Numbered from the stretch's first letter, positions 45,483 to 56,028 are shown. The stretch: DNA of 64,000 bases from an uncultured Chryseobacterium sp. (GCA_913775525.1 CAJYLH010000012.1:106462-170461), one strand, 5' to 3'. Numbers and translations are program-made. The notes: generated from the letters alone by a model not told the origin.

Positions 45483-47160
45483 TTCAGTATTAAATAAATA
45501 TTCAAGGACCCTTACCCAGGATCCTACCCAGCCTGCAACCCAGGCACAGTATTACGCTATAGGATTTACCGATCAGGATTTTGACAAGGCTCAGGTAGGG
45601 ATTGCCAGTATGGGCTACGACGGAAATCCATGCAATATGCATCTCAACAGTTTAGCGGAACTGGTCAAACAGGGGGTGAAAAAAGAAGACCTGATGGGGC
45701 TGATGTTCCATACCATCGGAATCAGTGACGGGATGACCAACGGCACGGATGGCATGCGGTATTCCCTGGTCAGCAGGGATATTATTGCTGACAGTATTGA
45801 AACAGTGTGTGCAGGCCAGTATTACGATGCACTGATCACCGTCCCGGGATGCGACAAAAATATGCCGGGATCCCTGATTGCCATGGCGCGCCTTAACCGG
45901 CCTTCCATCATGGTATATGGCGGAAGTATAGAAGCCGGTCATTATAAAGGCGAAGACCTGAACATTGTCTCTGCTTTTGAAGCCTTGGGCAATAAGCTGG
46001 CCGGCAAGCTTTCAGATACGGATTATAAGGGGATCATCCAGCATGCCTGTCCCGGCGCTGGGGCCTGTGGCGGAATGTATACGGCCAATACCATGGCTTC
46101 TGCCATTGAAGCTCTGGGCATGAGCCTTCCGTATTCTTCTTCCTATCCTGCACTCAGCAGGGAAAAAAAAGAAGAATGTGCGTATGCCGGACATTACATT
46201 AAAAATCTGCTGGAAAAAGATATCAAACCGTCGGACATTATGACCCCACAAGCTTTTGAAAATGCAGTAAGGCTCATCATGGTTCTTGGTGGGAGCACCA
46301 ATGCGGTACTGCATTTTCTGGCGATTGCCAAAAGCATTGGAGTGGAACTGACGATCGACGATTTCCAGAAGATCAGTGACGAAACACCGCTTCTGGCCGA
46401 CCTGAAACCAAGCGGCAGATACCTGATGCCGGACCTGCATCTGGTGGGCGGCGTCCCGGCAGTGATGAAATACATGCTGGATCTTGGAATGCTTCACGGG
46501 GACTGTATGACCGTTACCGGCAAAACCGTTGCCGAAAACCTGGAACTGGTAACATCAGTGATCGAAAGAGACCAGGATATCATCAGGGATGTCAGGAACC
46601 CCATAAAAGATACCGGCCACATCAGGATCATGTACGGAAACCTGGCTGAAAAAGGTTGTGTAGCCAAAATTACCGGTAAGGAAGGCCGGTTTTTCAGAGG
46701 TCCGGCGGTTGTTTTTGATGGCGAAAAGCAATTTATCAAAGGCATTGAAGAAAAGAAAGTGAAAGAAGGCAATGTGGTGGTCATTAAAAATGAAGGACCT
46801 AAAGGCGCACCTGGCATGCCGGAAATGCTTAAGCCTACTTCCGCCTTAATGGGATCCGGATTAGGCAAAAATGTAGCCCTGATTACGGACGGGAGATTTT
46901 CCGGAGGCACGCATGGCTTTGTAGTGGGGCACATTACGCCAGAATCTTTTGACGGAGGCCTCATCGGTCTGGTAAAAGAAGGAGACATCATAGAAATTGA
47001 TGCCGAGAAGAATACCATCAACCTGATGGTTCCTGAAGAAGAAATTGCGGACAGGAAAGCCGCTTTTGTACAGCCCGACTATAAAGTGAAATACGGCGTG
47101 CTTTATAAATACGCGAAATCCGTAGCGGACGCTTCACAGGGGTGTGTAACCGATCTTTAG
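45475..47160 (+). CDS. ilvD: Dihydroxy-acid dehydratase
   Basis: Fe-S enzyme of 561 residues, the normal family length, for the third common step in Ile and Val synthesis. The cluster Cys residues lie in [17 protein letters not shown] and [33 protein letters not shown] near the C-terminus is the family signature. Its start lies inside the end of ilvE. Confidence 0.97.
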   Translation: MPDSVLNKYSRTLTQDPTQPATQAQYYAIGFTDQDFDKAQVGIASMGYDGNPCNMHLNSLAELVKQGVKKEDLMGLMFHTIGISDGMTNGTDGMRYSLVSRDIIADSIETVCAGQYYDALITVPGCDKNMPGSLIAMARLNRPSIMVYGGSIEAGHYKGEDLNIVSAFEALGNKLAGKLSDTDYKGIIQHACPGAGACGGMYTANTMASAIEALGMSLPYSSSYPALSREKKEECAYAGHYIKNLLEKDIKPSDIMTPQAFENAVRLIMVLGGSTNAVLHFLAIAKSIGVELTIDDFQKISDETPLLADLKPSGRYLMPDLHLVGGVPAVMKYMLDLGMLHGDCMTVTGKTVAENLELVTSVIERDQDIIRDVRNPIKDTGHIRIMYGNLAEKGCVAKITGKEGRFFRGPAVVFDGEKQFIKGIEEKKVKEGNVVVIKNEGPKGAPGMPEMLKPTSALMGSGLGKNVALITDGRFSGGTHGFVVGHITPESFDGGLIGLVKEGDIIEIDAEKNTINLMVPEEEIADRKAAFVQPDYKVKYGVLYKYAKSVADASQGCVTDL

Positions 47161-47181
47161 TAACAAATTAACACAATATAT

Positions 47182-48927
47182 ATGAATACCATTCAGAAAA
47201 CAGGCTATGAGCCACAGTTGGAGGAGCAAGGGAAAACCATAGAGATTTCAGGATCCAAGGCCGTACTGGAAGCATTGCTGGAAGAAGGCGTGGATACCGT
47301 TTTCGGATATCCGGGAGGGGCTATTATGCCCATTTACGATGCTTTGTATGATTATAACAGTCAGCTAAAACATATTTTGGTCCGTCATGAGCAGGGAGCC
47401 ATCCATGCTGCCCAGGGCTTTGCCAGGAGTTCAGGGAAAACGGGCGTGGTTTTTGCCACCAGCGGCCCGGGAGCGACGAACCTGGTGACCGGACTGGCAG
47501 ATGCGATGATAGACAGCAATCCTATTGTCTGTATTACAGGACAGGTTTTTGCCTCGCTTTTGGGAACCGATGCTTTTCAGGAGACGGATGTGATCAACAT
47601 CACAACGCCGATTACCAAATGGAACTATCAGGTGACGGATGCTTCGGAGATTCCTGAAGCCATTGCCAGGGCATTTCATATTGCATCAACCGGCCGTCCC
47701 GGTCCTGTCCTGATTGATATTACCAAAAATGCTCAGCTACAGCTGTTTGATTATATGGGATATAAAAAATGCAGCCATATCAGGAGTTACCGTCCTGAAC
47801 CTGAAATCAGGAAGGAGTATATTGAAAAAGCGGCAGCATTGATCAACAAGGCTCAAAAACCACTGATCCTGTTTGGTCAGGGTGTCATTCTCGGTAAGGC
47901 TGAAGCGGAATTCAGGGCATTTATTGAAAAGGCAGGTATTCCCTCAGCGGCAACCCTGTTAGGCCTGAGTGCTTTACCGTCTGATCATGAACTCCATGTA
48001 GGTATGCTCGGGATGCACGGCAATTACGCTCCGAATGTGATGACCAATGAGTGCGATGTCCTTATTGCAGTGGGAATGCGTTTTGATGACCGGGTAACCG
48101 GGCGACTGGACCAGTATGCGAAACAGGCAAAGATCATCCATCTGGATATTGATCCTGCGGAAATTGATAAAAATGTGAAAACCACAGTGCCTGTTTGGGG
48201 AAACTGTAAAAAAACACTTCCCATGCTTACAGAATTGATCCAGCCTGGAAACCATGGTGGCTGGCTTCAGCAATTCCGTGAACTGGAGAAAGAAGAAGTG
48301 AAAGAAGTCATTCACAATGAGCTGAACCCTTCCGGCGAAGTCATGACGATGGGAGAGGTGATCAAAGTTCTGAATGAACTCACCAACGGCGATGCCATTA
48401 TTACGACCGATGTCGGGCAGCATCAGATGGTAGCCAGCCGGTATGCGAAATTCAAACATTCGAAATCCAGCGTAACATCCGGAGGCCTCGGAACGATGGG
48501 GTTTGGCCTTCCGGCCGCCATCGGAGCATGGTATGGAGCACCGGAAAAAACCGTTGTGGCCATTGTAGGGGACGGAGGCTTCCAGATGACGCTTCAGGAA
48601 CTGGGAACGATAATGCAGTTCGGCGCCAAAGTGAAGATTATCATCCTGAACAATGAATTTTTAGGCATGGTGCGCCAGTGGCAGCAGCTGTTTAATGAGC
48701 GGCGTTATTCTTTTGTAGATATAACGAGCCCTGATTTCGTTGCCCTTGCCAAAGCTTACCACATTGACGGGCAGAAAGTTTCCGAAAGGAAAGACCTCAA
48801 AGAAGCTCTTAAAACAGCCCTGGATCATGAGGGAGCCTACCTTCTGGAAGTGATGGTCGGTAAAGAAAACAATGTTTTCCCGATGGTTACCCAGGGTTCA
48901 TCCGTTTCAGATATCCGTTTAAAATAA
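47182..48927 (+). CDS. ilvB: Acetolactate synthase, large (catalytic) subunit
   Basis: TPP-dependent enzyme of 581 residues. FGYPGGAIMPIYDAL, VRHEQGAIHAAQGFARSSG (with the catalytic Glu) and the C-terminal TPP motif VGDGGFQMTLQELGTI...NNEFLG are all present. It condenses two pyruvates, or pyruvate with 2-oxobutyrate. The regulatory subunit follows after eight bases. Confidence 0.96.
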   Translation: MNTIQKTGYEPQLEEQGKTIEISGSKAVLEALLEEGVDTVFGYPGGAIMPIYDALYDYNSQLKHILVRHEQGAIHAAQGFARSSGKTGVVFATSGPGATNLVTGLADAMIDSNPIVCITGQVFASLLGTDAFQETDVINITTPITKWNYQVTDASEIPEAIARAFHIASTGRPGPVLIDITKNAQLQLFDYMGYKKCSHIRSYRPEPEIRKEYIEKAAALINKAQKPLILFGQGVILGKAEAEFRAFIEKAGIPSAATLLGLSALPSDHELHVGMLGMHGNYAPNVMTNECDVLIAVGMRFDDRVTGRLDQYAKQAKIIHLDIDPAEIDKNVKTTVPVWGNCKKTLPMLTELIQPGNHGGWLQQFRELEKEEVKEVIHNELNPSGEVMTMGEVIKVLNELTNGDAIITTDVGQHQMVASRYAKFKHSKSSVTSGGLGTMGFGLPAAIGAWYGAPEKTVVAIVGDGGFQMTLQELGTIMQFGAKVKIIILNNEFLGMVRQWQQLFNERRYSFVDITSPDFVALAKAYHIDGQKVSERKDLKEALKTALDHEGAYLLEVMVGKENNVFPMVTQGSSVSDIRLK

Positions 48928-48934
48928 TACGATC

Positions 48935-49525
48935 ATGGAAAAAAAAGAATATACCATCACCCTGTACACAGAAAATTCAATCGGTCTGATAGGACGGATC
49001 TCAGGGATTTTCTCACGGAGGAAGATCAATATAGAAAGTTTAAACACCTCACCGTCTGAGGCAGAGGGAATCCACCGTTTTACCATTGTCATTCAGGAGT
49101 CTGAGGAAGTGCTCAAAAAACTTTGCCGGCAGCTGGAAAAACAGATTGATGTACTGAAAGCCTACTACAATACAGATGAGGAAATTGTCTGGCAGGAGCA
49201 GGCCCTTTATAAGGTGCCGGCTCATGTGGTAACGGAAAAGCTTTACGTAGAACGCCTTCTCCGGCAGTATGGAGCGAGTACCGTAGTGATCCGCCAGGAT
49301 TATATTGTATTTGAAACTGCCGGGCACCGGGAAGAAATCGACCGGCTTACGGAAGAGCTGAACAAATACGGACTTATAGAATTTGTGCGCGGGGCAAGGA
49401 TTGCCATTATTAAAAACAGTGCAGGATTCCATGAAAAACTGATGGAGTTTGACCATCGTGAACCGTCTCCGAATCTGGTTGAAAATGAATACCTGGACCA
49501 GGGCGGAAGCGTTTTCACCATGTAA
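48935..49525 (+). CDS. ilvN: Acetolactate synthase, small (regulatory) subunit
   Basis: Protein of 196 residues with an N-terminal ACT domain (YTITLYTENSIGLIGRISGIF and NIESLNTSPSE, in parts) and a second domain typical of the longer IlvH/IlvN type. It gives valine feedback control and full activity to the large subunit. The C-terminal about 30 residues (EPSPNLVENEYLDQGG) extend past the E. coli IlvH length, which is common in Bacteroidota. Confidence 0.93.
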   Translation: MEKKEYTITLYTENSIGLIGRISGIFSRRKINIESLNTSPSEAEGIHRFTIVIQESEEVLKKLCRQLEKQIDVLKAYYNTDEEIVWQEQALYKVPAHVVTEKLYVERLLRQYGASTVVIRQDYIVFETAGHREEIDRLTEELNKYGLIEFVRGARIAIIKNSAGFHEKLMEFDHREPSPNLVENEYLDQGGSVFTM

Positions 49526-49615
49526 TTTTTTCACTATCTCATTTATTATCATCATCAATATTTATCATGAAGTCAGTGACAAAAACGCGCTGTCTTTCAA
49601 CTTAAAATTAAAAAA

Positions 49616-51097
49616 ATGACAAATTATTTCAATACACTTTCACTTCGTGAACAACTATTACAATTAGGACAGGCAGAATTTTTAGATTCTTCAGAATTTT
49701 CAGAAGGAGTGAAAGCGCTTAAAGGAAAGAAAATCGTAATTGTAGGCTGCGGCGCACAGGGGCTTAATCAGGGGCTTAACCTGAGAGACAGCGGGCTGGA
49801 CGTATCGTATGCCTTACGGAAGGAAGCTATCGACGGGCAAAGGGCATCCTGGAAGAATGCCACCGAAAACAATTTTCCGGTAGGGACTTATGAAGAACTG
49901 ATCCCGACGGCGGATCTCGTTATCAATCTCACGCCGGACAAACAGCATACTTCCGTTATCAATGCCGTGCAGCCTCTGATGAAGCAGGGAGCTACACTGT
50001 CATATTCCCACGGATTCAATATTGTAGAAGAAGGTATGCAGATCCGTAAAGATGTAACGGTCATCATGGTCGCTCCGAAATCACCGGGTTCCGAAGTGAG
50101 GGCAGAATTTGTGAGGGGATTCGGAGTACCTACACTGATTGCGGTGCATCCCGAAAATGACCCTCAGGGAAAAGGCTGGGCAGAAGCAAAAGCCTATTGT
50201 GCAGGAACAGGCGGCCATAAAGCAGGCGTGCTCAAATCTTCTTTCGTGGCGGAGGTAAAATCTGATTTAATGGGTGAGCAGACTATTCTTTGCGGCCTTT
50301 TGCAGACCGGCTCTATCCTTTCGTTCGATAAAATGGTGGAAAAAGGGGTTGATCCCGGTTACGCTTCACAACTGGTACAGTACGGTGTTGAGGTCATCAC
50401 TGAAGCTTTGAAACACGGTGGGGTTAGTGGGATGTTCGACCGGTTGAGCAACCCTGCGAAGCTGAAAGCTTTTGAGGTTTCAGAAGAACTCAAAGAGATC
50501 ATGCGTCCGCTGTTTCAGAAACACCAGGATGATATCATGTCCGGGCAGTTTTCCAAAACCATGATGGAAGACTGGGCGAATGACGATGCCCAGCTGTTGA
50601 AATGGAGGGCGGAAACAGGAGAAACGGCTTTTGAAAAAACACCGGCAGCCAATACCGATATTCCGGAGCAGGCATATTTTGACCATTACACCCTGATGGC
50701 AGCTTTTATTAGAGCCGGAGTGGAACTGGCGTTTGAAACCATGGTGGATGCCGGGATCAAAGCAGAATCCGCTTATTACGAATCGTTACACGAAACCCCT
50801 CTAATTGCCAATACCATTGCCAGGAAGAAACTGTTTGAAATGAACCGCGTTATTTCGGATACCGCAGAATACGGATGTTATCTGTTCGATCAGGCGTGTA
50901 AACCTCTACTGGCGGACTTTATGAAAACCGTGGAGGTGGATCTGGCCGGTAAGAACTTCAATGAAGGTAAAGACGGCTCTGTAGACAATGCAATGCTTGT
51001 TAAGGTCAATGAAATACTCAGGAACCATCCGGTGGAAGCCGTAGGAAGAAAGCTCAGGAAAGCGATGACGGCTATGAAATCCATCAAAACGGCATAG
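49616..51097 (+). CDS. ilvC: Ketol-acid reductoisomerase, class II
   Basis: NADPH- and Mg-dependent enzyme of 493 residues, the long class II form as in E. coli. The Rossmann motif is [19 protein letters not shown], with YALRKEAI after it. [15 protein letters not shown] and the duplicated helical C-terminal domain with [11 protein letters not shown] carry the metal-binding Asp/Glu residues. It lies 90 bases after ilvN in the same operon. Confidence 0.97.
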   Translation: MTNYFNTLSLREQLLQLGQAEFLDSSEFSEGVKALKGKKIVIVGCGAQGLNQGLNLRDSGLDVSYALRKEAIDGQRASWKNATENNFPVGTYEELIPTADLVINLTPDKQHTSVINAVQPLMKQGATLSYSHGFNIVEEGMQIRKDVTVIMVAPKSPGSEVRAEFVRGFGVPTLIAVHPENDPQGKGWAEAKAYCAGTGGHKAGVLKSSFVAEVKSDLMGEQTILCGLLQTGSILSFDKMVEKGVDPGYASQLVQYGVEVITEALKHGGVSGMFDRLSNPAKLKAFEVSEELKEIMRPLFQKHQDDIMSGQFSKTMMEDWANDDAQLLKWRAETGETAFEKTPAANTDIPEQAYFDHYTLMAAFIRAGVELAFETMVDAGIKAESAYYESLHETPLIANTIARKKLFEMNRVISDTAEYGCYLFDQACKPLLADFMKTVEVDLAGKNFNEGKDGSVDNAMLVKVNEILRNHPVEAVGRKLRKAMTAMKSIKTA

Positions 51098-51150
51098 GGT
51101 CTGTCTGTACAGGCCTGTTCCGGTTAACCCATTAAAAAAAGAATGGAAAA

Positions 51151-52419
51151 ATGAAGACGAAGGAAAATCAGCATCGTTTAACGATCGATGCCATCAACAA
51201 AGCCAGGAAGAATATTGCCGGTATTGTAGTCACCACGCCGCTGCAGGAAAACTTCCGGCTTTCCAGAAGCCTGAAGGCAAAAATCCTTTTAAAAAGAGAA
51301 GACCTGCAGCCCGTACGTTCTTATAAGCTAAGGGGCGCATACCATAAGATCAAAACCCTTTTCGACCAGGGGAAAACGGATGGAGGAGTCGTGTGTGCCA
51401 GTGCGGGTAACCACGCGCAGGGCGTTGCGCTGGCCTGCTATGAGCTGAAAATCAACGGTGTTATTTTCATGCCCGTAACCACTCCCAAACAGAAACTGGA
51501 GCAGGTAAAAATGTTCGGGGGCGAATACGTCAGCTTACAGCTGACCGGGGATACGTTTGACGAATCCAAACAGGCTGCGATAGAGTACAGCGGGCAGAAC
51601 AGCACAGTATTTATCCATCCTTTTGATGACCCTCAGATCATCGAAGGGCAGGCTACCCTGGCCATGGAAATCCTTGAGCAGTCCGACACGAAAATAGATT
51701 ACCTTTTTGCACCGGTTGGCGGTGGTGGACTGATTTCGGGGATTGTCAGTGTATTTTCACTATTATCTCCTCATACTAAAATCATCGCGGTGGAGCCTAA
51801 GGGTGCCGCCTCGATGAAAGCGGCTCTTGCAGCAGGTACAAATGTAGAATTGCCGTTCATTGATAAATTTGTGGACGGTGCCGCGGTTCAGAAAGTCGGA
51901 GACCTGCCTTTTGAGATCTGCAAAGATTCTCTCAGTGGCTGCATTACGGTAGATGAGGGAAAAGTTTGTGATACCATCCTGGAAATGTATAATAAAGATG
52001 CGGTGGTCCTGGAACCGGCCGGTGCTTTGTCTCTTTCCGCACTGGAACAGTACACCGCAGAACTGGAAGGTAAAACAGTGGTATGCATCATCAGTGGCAG
52101 CAACAATGACATTACCAGGATGGAAGAGATCAAAGAACGGGCGATGCTGTATAAAGGCATCAAGCATTATTTCCTCGTGAAATTTCCCCAACGCCCGGGA
52201 TCCCTCAAAGAGTTTGTCCTGAATGTCCTGGGAGCCGACGACGATATAGCTTTTTTTGAGTATACCAAAAGAAATTCAAGAGAAACGGCTCTGGCTACCG
52301 TAGGCATCGAGCTGGCCCGCTCCTCCGATTTTGAGGGGCTGAAACAGAGGATGCAGGATCAGGGGTATTTTGAAGCCTATCTCAACAGCAGTCCGCAGGT
52401 CCTGAACCTGCTGATCTGA
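51151..52419 (+). CDS. ilvA: Threonine ammonia-lyase (threonine deaminase)
   Basis: PLP enzyme of 422 residues that makes 2-oxobutyrate, the first step specific for isoleucine. The PLP Lys lies in VRSYKLRGAYHKIK, ASAGNHAQGVA binds substrate, and PVGGGGLISG binds the PLP phosphate. The C-terminal about 90 residues form a single ACT-like regulatory domain (FLVKFPQRPGSLKEFVLNVLG), as in the shorter biosynthetic form. It is the last gene of the ilv operon; no clear terminator was seen after it. Confidence 0.95.
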   Translation: MKTKENQHRLTIDAINKARKNIAGIVVTTPLQENFRLSRSLKAKILLKREDLQPVRSYKLRGAYHKIKTLFDQGKTDGGVVCASAGNHAQGVALACYELKINGVIFMPVTTPKQKLEQVKMFGGEYVSLQLTGDTFDESKQAAIEYSGQNSTVFIHPFDDPQIIEGQATLAMEILEQSDTKIDYLFAPVGGGGLISGIVSVFSLLSPHTKIIAVEPKGAASMKAALAAGTNVELPFIDKFVDGAAVQKVGDLPFEICKDSLSGCITVDEGKVCDTILEMYNKDAVVLEPAGALSLSALEQYTAELEGKTVVCIISGSNNDITRMEEIKERAMLYKGIKHYFLVKFPQRPGSLKEFVLNVLGADDDIAFFEYTKRNSRETALATVGIELARSSDFEGLKQRMQDQGYFEAYLNSSPQVLNLLI

Positions 52420-52554
52420 TTAAAATTTTCAGATAATTATCCTACATCAAGAAATATAATGACCGACTTTGCTTAATTTTGCCGGAATGACCCGCAATAA
52501 TTCGCCGGATAATATTCATTTAAAGGATAATTTATTTTAAACAAAAAATATACA

Positions 52555-53106
52555 ATGAAAATTTTAGCTATAGCAGGAAGCAATTCAGACACCTCGATCA
52601 ATAAGCAGCTCGTAACATACGCCGCTTCATTATTTGAACATGCAGAAATCGAAACGGTAGACATGAATGATTTCGAAATGCCTCTGTACAAGCATCAGCG
52701 CGAAGTGGAAAGCGGAGTGCCGCAGCAGGCCGTGGATTTAGCATCAAAAATCGACGGAGCTCATGTGCTTCTGGTGGCCCTTTCCGAACACAACGGAACT
52801 TATTCCGCAGCGTTTAAGAATGTGTTCGACTGGACCTCAAGAATCAAAAACCGCGCAGTATGGAATGAAGTTCCGATGCTTTTGATGGCTACCGCTCCCG
52901 GCGGAAGAGGCGGTCTCGGCGTCCTGGAAGCTGCAGAAAAACGTTTCCCGCTTCACGGAGGCAATATTGTAGGTACTTTTTCACTTCCGTTCTTCAACGA
53001 TAATTTTGATAAAGAAAATCAGAAAATATCAAACGAGGAGAAAGACAATGAATTAAAGGAAATGGTACAGAAGATTTCTGCAATCGAATCGATCCTTGAA
53101 AAATAG
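52555..53106 (+). CDS. NADPH-dependent FMN reductase family protein
   Basis: Flavodoxin-fold protein of 183 residues. ILAIAGSNSDTSINKQL is the N-terminal phosphate loop, ALSEHNGTYSAAFKNVFDW is the conserved block after strand 3, and TAPGGRGGLGVLE follows. It probably reduces quinones, chromate, azo dyes or FMN with NAD(P)H. A TAATTTTG box lies at 52474-52481, 74 bases upstream. It is transcribed between the ilv and pur units and is not obviously part of either. Confidence 0.9.
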   Translation: MKILAIAGSNSDTSINKQLVTYAASLFEHAEIETVDMNDFEMPLYKHQREVESGVPQQAVDLASKIDGAHVLLVALSEHNGTYSAAFKNVFDWTSRIKNRAVWNEVPMLLMATAPGGRGGLGVLEAAEKRFPLHGGNIVGTFSLPFFNDNFDKENQKISNEEKDNELKEMVQKISAIESILEK

Positions 53107-53109
53107 AAT

Positions 53110-53139
53110 TTGAATATTCATTTTAAATTACTATTTTTG
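53110..53139 (+). promoter_or_regulatory. Promoter upstream of the purM region
   Basis: TTG at 53110-53112, an exact 19-base spacer and TATTTTTG at 53132-53139. It lies just after the FMN reductase stop and points towards a short frame, a terminator and then purM. Confidence 0.75.
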
Positions 53140-53153
53140 CAAAAAGAAAAGAG

Positions 53154-53228
53154 ATGAAAATTCAGACCTACTACAAGCAATGTTTTTCCGGAAAAGGCAA
53201 AACTGTGGGCTCTGAAATTCTGAGATAA
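53154..53228 (+). CDS. Possible leader peptide upstream of purM
   Basis: Frame of 24 codons beginning MKIQTYYKQCFSGKGKTVG and ending EILR, placed 14 bases after an exact promoter and seven bases before a strong terminator hairpin. The peptide has no obvious run of a single amino acid, so it does not look like a simple amino-acid sensor. It could be a leader for attenuation of the pur genes, a small protein, or chance. Confidence 0.4.
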   Translation: MKIQTYYKQCFSGKGKTVGSEILR

Positions 53229-53235
53229 AACAACG

Positions 53236-53267
53236 GCCGATAATCTACCAAGATTGTCGGCTTTTTT
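53236..53267 (+). terminator. Intrinsic terminator in the purM leader region
   Basis: An 11-pair stem (GCCGATAATCT with AGATTGTCGGC, one wobble) with an ACCA loop and a T-run. It stands 112 bases before purM. No second promoter match is seen after it, so purM may depend on read-through. Confidence 0.85.
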
Positions 53268-53339
53268 GTTTCCGAAATTTAAAATTGAAACGTAAATAAT
53301 AGTAGAGATACAAGATCGGAAACCAGGCCCGGACCATGC

Positions 53340-53370
53340 ACCCGGAATCTGGAATCTGATATCAAAAATC
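53340..53370. repeat. TATCTGA-type repeat upstream of purM
   Basis: GGAATCTGGAATCTGATATC and surrounding bases, a short copy of the dispersed repeat seen at 12893-13187 and 16641-16745, ending about 10 bases before the purM start. Confidence 0.55.
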
Positions 53371-53378
53371 CGAATACA

Positions 53379-54371
53379 ATGAGCAATACTTACAAATCTG
53401 CAGGTGTAGACAAAGAAGAAGGATATAAAACGGTTGATAAAATCAAAAAAGCAGTTGGGGAAACCCATAATTCCCGGGTGTTGAACCAATTGGGAAGCTT
53501 CGGTGCCTTTTATGAAATCGGAGGGTATAAAAACCCGGTATTGGTTTCCGGAACAGACGGGGTAGGAACAAAACTTAAAATTGCTTTGGATACGAAACAG
53601 TATGACTCTATCGGGATCGACTGTTTTGCCATGTGTGCCAATGACATCCTTTGCCATGGTGCAAAGCCGCTCTTCTTTTTAGATTACCTGGCTTGCGGAA
53701 AGCTGGATTCCGAAGTAGCCGCTGAAATTGTCCTGGGGATGGTGAAAGCCTGCAAAGACAACCAGTGCGCGCTTATTGGTGGTGAAACGGCTGAAATGCC
53801 GGGCATGTACGAGCCGGGAGATTACGATGTCGCAGGATTCTGTGTAGGGATTGTAGAAAAAGATCAGATCATTGACGGTTCGGCCATCAAAGCAGGAAAT
53901 AAAATTATTGCATTGCCAAGTTCAGGATTTCATTCCAACGGATTCTCACTGGTAAGAAAAATATTCCCGGATTTTGAAGAAGAATTTGAAGGTAAACCGC
54001 TGTATGAAACCCTTTTGGTTCCTACAAGGCTGTACTTCAAAGACATTCATAAGGTCCTTGAGGAAGTTAATGTGGCTGGAATTGCCCACATCACCGGAGG
54101 AGGCCTATATGAAAATGTTCCGAGGATTATTCCTCAAGGATTATGTGCTTCCATTGATGCTTCAAAAATCAGGATCCCGAATATCATGCTTGAACTGGAA
54201 AAGAGAGGCGGAATTGCCCGTGAAGAAATGTTCGGTACCTTCAATATGGGAATCGGAATGACCCTGGTTGTAGATGCAGAACATGCGGAAAAAATCCTTC
54301 ACCTCCTGGATGATGCCTATGAAATCGGAGAAATCACAGAGGGAAGCGAAAAAATAGATTTAAAATTTTAA
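53379..54371 (+). CDS. purM: Phosphoribosylformylglycinamidine cyclo-ligase (AIR synthase)
   Basis: Enzyme of 330 residues catalysing ATP-dependent ring closure to AIR, the fifth step of purine synthesis. VSGTDGVGTKLKIA, GIDCFAMCANDILCHGAKPLFFLDY, GGETAEMPGMY and HITGGGLYENVPRI are the family blocks. It is a normal-length PurM of the short bacterial type. The repeat-containing gap to purN is 69 bases. Confidence 0.96.
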   Translation: MSNTYKSAGVDKEEGYKTVDKIKKAVGETHNSRVLNQLGSFGAFYEIGGYKNPVLVSGTDGVGTKLKIALDTKQYDSIGIDCFAMCANDILCHGAKPLFFLDYLACGKLDSEVAAEIVLGMVKACKDNQCALIGGETAEMPGMYEPGDYDVAGFCVGIVEKDQIIDGSAIKAGNKIIALPSSGFHSNGFSLVRKIFPDFEEEFEGKPLYETLLVPTRLYFKDIHKVLEEVNVAGIAHITGGGLYENVPRIIPQGLCASIDASKIRIPNIMLELEKRGGIAREEMFGTFNMGIGMTLVVDAEHAEKILHLLDDAYEIGEITEGSEKIDLKF

Positions 54372-54435
54372 GATATCAGATATGAGATGTCACACATCAG
54401 ATTGTACCTAACCTGATGTCTGATATCCGTCATCT
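54368..54435. repeat. TATCTGA-type inverted repeat between purM and purN
   Basis: GATATCAGATATGAGATGTC on one side and CTGATGTCTGATATC on the other form an imperfect hairpin that fills the purM-purN gap. It begins at the purM stop codon. Confidence 0.7.
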
Positions 54436-54440
54436 CCATT

Positions 54441-55004
54441 ATGAAAAACATTGTTGTACTTGTTTCCGGTTCGGGGACTAACCTGCAAAGGATCATCGAT
54501 ACCATTGATGAGGGAGCGATCCGCAATGCCAAGATATCTTTGGTAGTGGCAGACAGGGACTGCTACGGGCTGGAAAGGGCAAAAAAACATACTATAGACC
54601 ATGTGCTGATCCCAAGAGGGAAACATTTCAGCAGTGAGCTGGATAAAGCCATTCCTGAGCATACGGATTTAATCGTCCTGGCAGGATTTTTATCTATTTT
54701 AAAACCTAAATTCTGTGAAAAATGGAGCGGCAAAATAATCAATGTTCACCCGGCACTGCTTCCAAAATACGGGGGCAAAGGCATGTGGGGGCACCATGTT
54801 CATCATGCCGTGATTGAAGCCGGGGAAAAAGAAAGTGGAGTAAGCGTTCATTTTGTAACGCCTGGTATTGACGAAGGGGAAATCATTATGCAGAAATCAT
54901 TTCCGCTGAATGAAGGTGAAACACCGGAAACCCTTGCCGAAAGAATACATGAGGTTGAATATGAAATATTCCCTGAGGCTATTGACAGGGTTCTGAATCC
55001 ATAA
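54441..55004 (+). CDS. purN: Phosphoribosylglycinamide formyltransferase
   Basis: Enzyme of 187 residues that adds the formyl group from 10-formyltetrahydrofolate to GAR. VVLVSGSGTNLQRIID is the N-terminal phosphate-binding motif. The catalytic Asn-His-Asp set is visible in INVHPALLPKYGG (Asn, His) and VTPGIDEGEI (Asp). Its start follows the repeat hairpin by five bases. Confidence 0.95.
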   Translation: MKNIVVLVSGSGTNLQRIIDTIDEGAIRNAKISLVVADRDCYGLERAKKHTIDHVLIPRGKHFSSELDKAIPEHTDLIVLAGFLSILKPKFCEKWSGKIINVHPALLPKYGGKGMWGHHVHHAVIEAGEKESGVSVHFVTPGIDEGEIIMQKSFPLNEGETPETLAERIHEVEYEIFPEAIDRVLNP

Positions 55005-55032
55005 AAGATAAAGGCCAATATCAGTAAGACAT

Positions 55033-56028
55033 ATGAAAACAGACAGACCTTCATTGATTGCTATTTTGGATGACTATCAAAATTCCGTAAAAACTTTACG
55101 CTGTTTTGACATCATACGAGATCAAAACGTGATGGTACTGACTGAGACCTATAAAGATCCTGAAATTTTAGCAGAGAAACTGAAGGATACGGAAGTTTTG
55201 GTACTGATCAGGGAGCGGACAGAGATTAATGAAGATCTCCTTTCACGCCTGCCTGATCTGAAACTGATCAGCCAGACCGGGAAAATATCCAATCACCTGA
55301 ATCTGGCCGATTGCACGAAGTTCGGGGTAGCTGTTGCGGAAGGCGTGGGTTCACCCACTGCTCCGGCAGAACTTACCTGGGCTTTGATAATGAATACGGT
55401 ACGCCGGATTCCTCAGTCCATACAATCCATGAAAGAAGGAAAATGGCAGAGTGAAATCGGGGAAACCATTTACGGTAAAACGATTGGGATCTGGGGCTAT
55501 GGAAAAATAGGAAAGAAAATAGCACAGTATGCGAAAGCTTTCGGAGCCAATGTCCTGGTCTGGGGAAGTGAAAACTCCAGGGAAGCTGCAGTACATGACG
55601 GCTTTGAGAGCGCGGAAAGCAAGGAGCTCTTTTTTAAAAATGCAGATGTGGTCACCCTCCACCTGCGGCTGAATGATGCTACATCAGGTATTGTAAAGGA
55701 AACGGATCTTATGATGATGAAGCCTGACGCCACACTGATCAATACCGCAAGAGCCGAACTGATCGAAAAGAATGCACTGGCCAATGCACTGAAAAAAGGG
55801 ACACCCGGATTTGCCGGGATTGATGTTTATGAGGAAGAACCTGTATACAATCAAGACTTTGAGCTGCTGAACATGCCGAACGTGGTCTGTACGCCGCACC
55901 TGGGATATGTGGAAAGGAATGGATATGAGCTGTATTTCGGGAAGGCATTTGAAAATGTTATGGCATTCCTAAACGGCCATCCGGAGAATATTGCCAATCC
56001 GGAAGTGATCAATAAGAAATCTAAGTAA
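55033..56028 (+). CDS. D-isomer-specific 2-hydroxyacid dehydrogenase
   Basis: NAD(P)-dependent dehydrogenase of 331 residues. The cofactor motif is [20 protein letters not shown]. Catalytic residues fit NTARAELIE (Arg), DVYEEEP (Glu) and CTPHLGY (His). The N-terminal part has [18 protein letters not shown]. The substrate is not fixed by sequence; it is not a convincing SerA, because no regulatory domain is present. It sits between purN and purH on the same strand with a 28-base gap to purN, an unusual place for this enzyme. A hairpin (AGACCGG/CCGGTCT at 56035-56059) follows. Confidence 0.9.
   Translation: MKTDRPSLIAILDDYQNSVKTLRCFDIIRDQNVMVLTETYKDPEILAEKLKDTEVLVLIRERTEINEDLLSRLPDLKLISQTGKISNHLNLADCTKFGVAVAEGVGSPTAPAELTWALIMNTVRRIPQSIQSMKEGKWQSEIGETIYGKTIGIWGYGKIGKKIAQYAKAFGANVLVWGSENSREAAVHDGFESAESKELFFKNADVVTLHLRLNDATSGIVKETDLMMMKPDATLINTARAELIEKNALANALKKGTPGFAGIDVYEEEPVYNQDFELLNMPNVVCTPHLGYVERNGYELYFGKAFENVMAFLNGHPENIANPEVINKKSK

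Noticed and set aside
46494-47021. 175-residue minus-strand frame inside ilvD
   Set aside because: Shadow of ilvD, which has all family motifs; the translation is rich in Ser, Pro and Phe and resembles nothing known.
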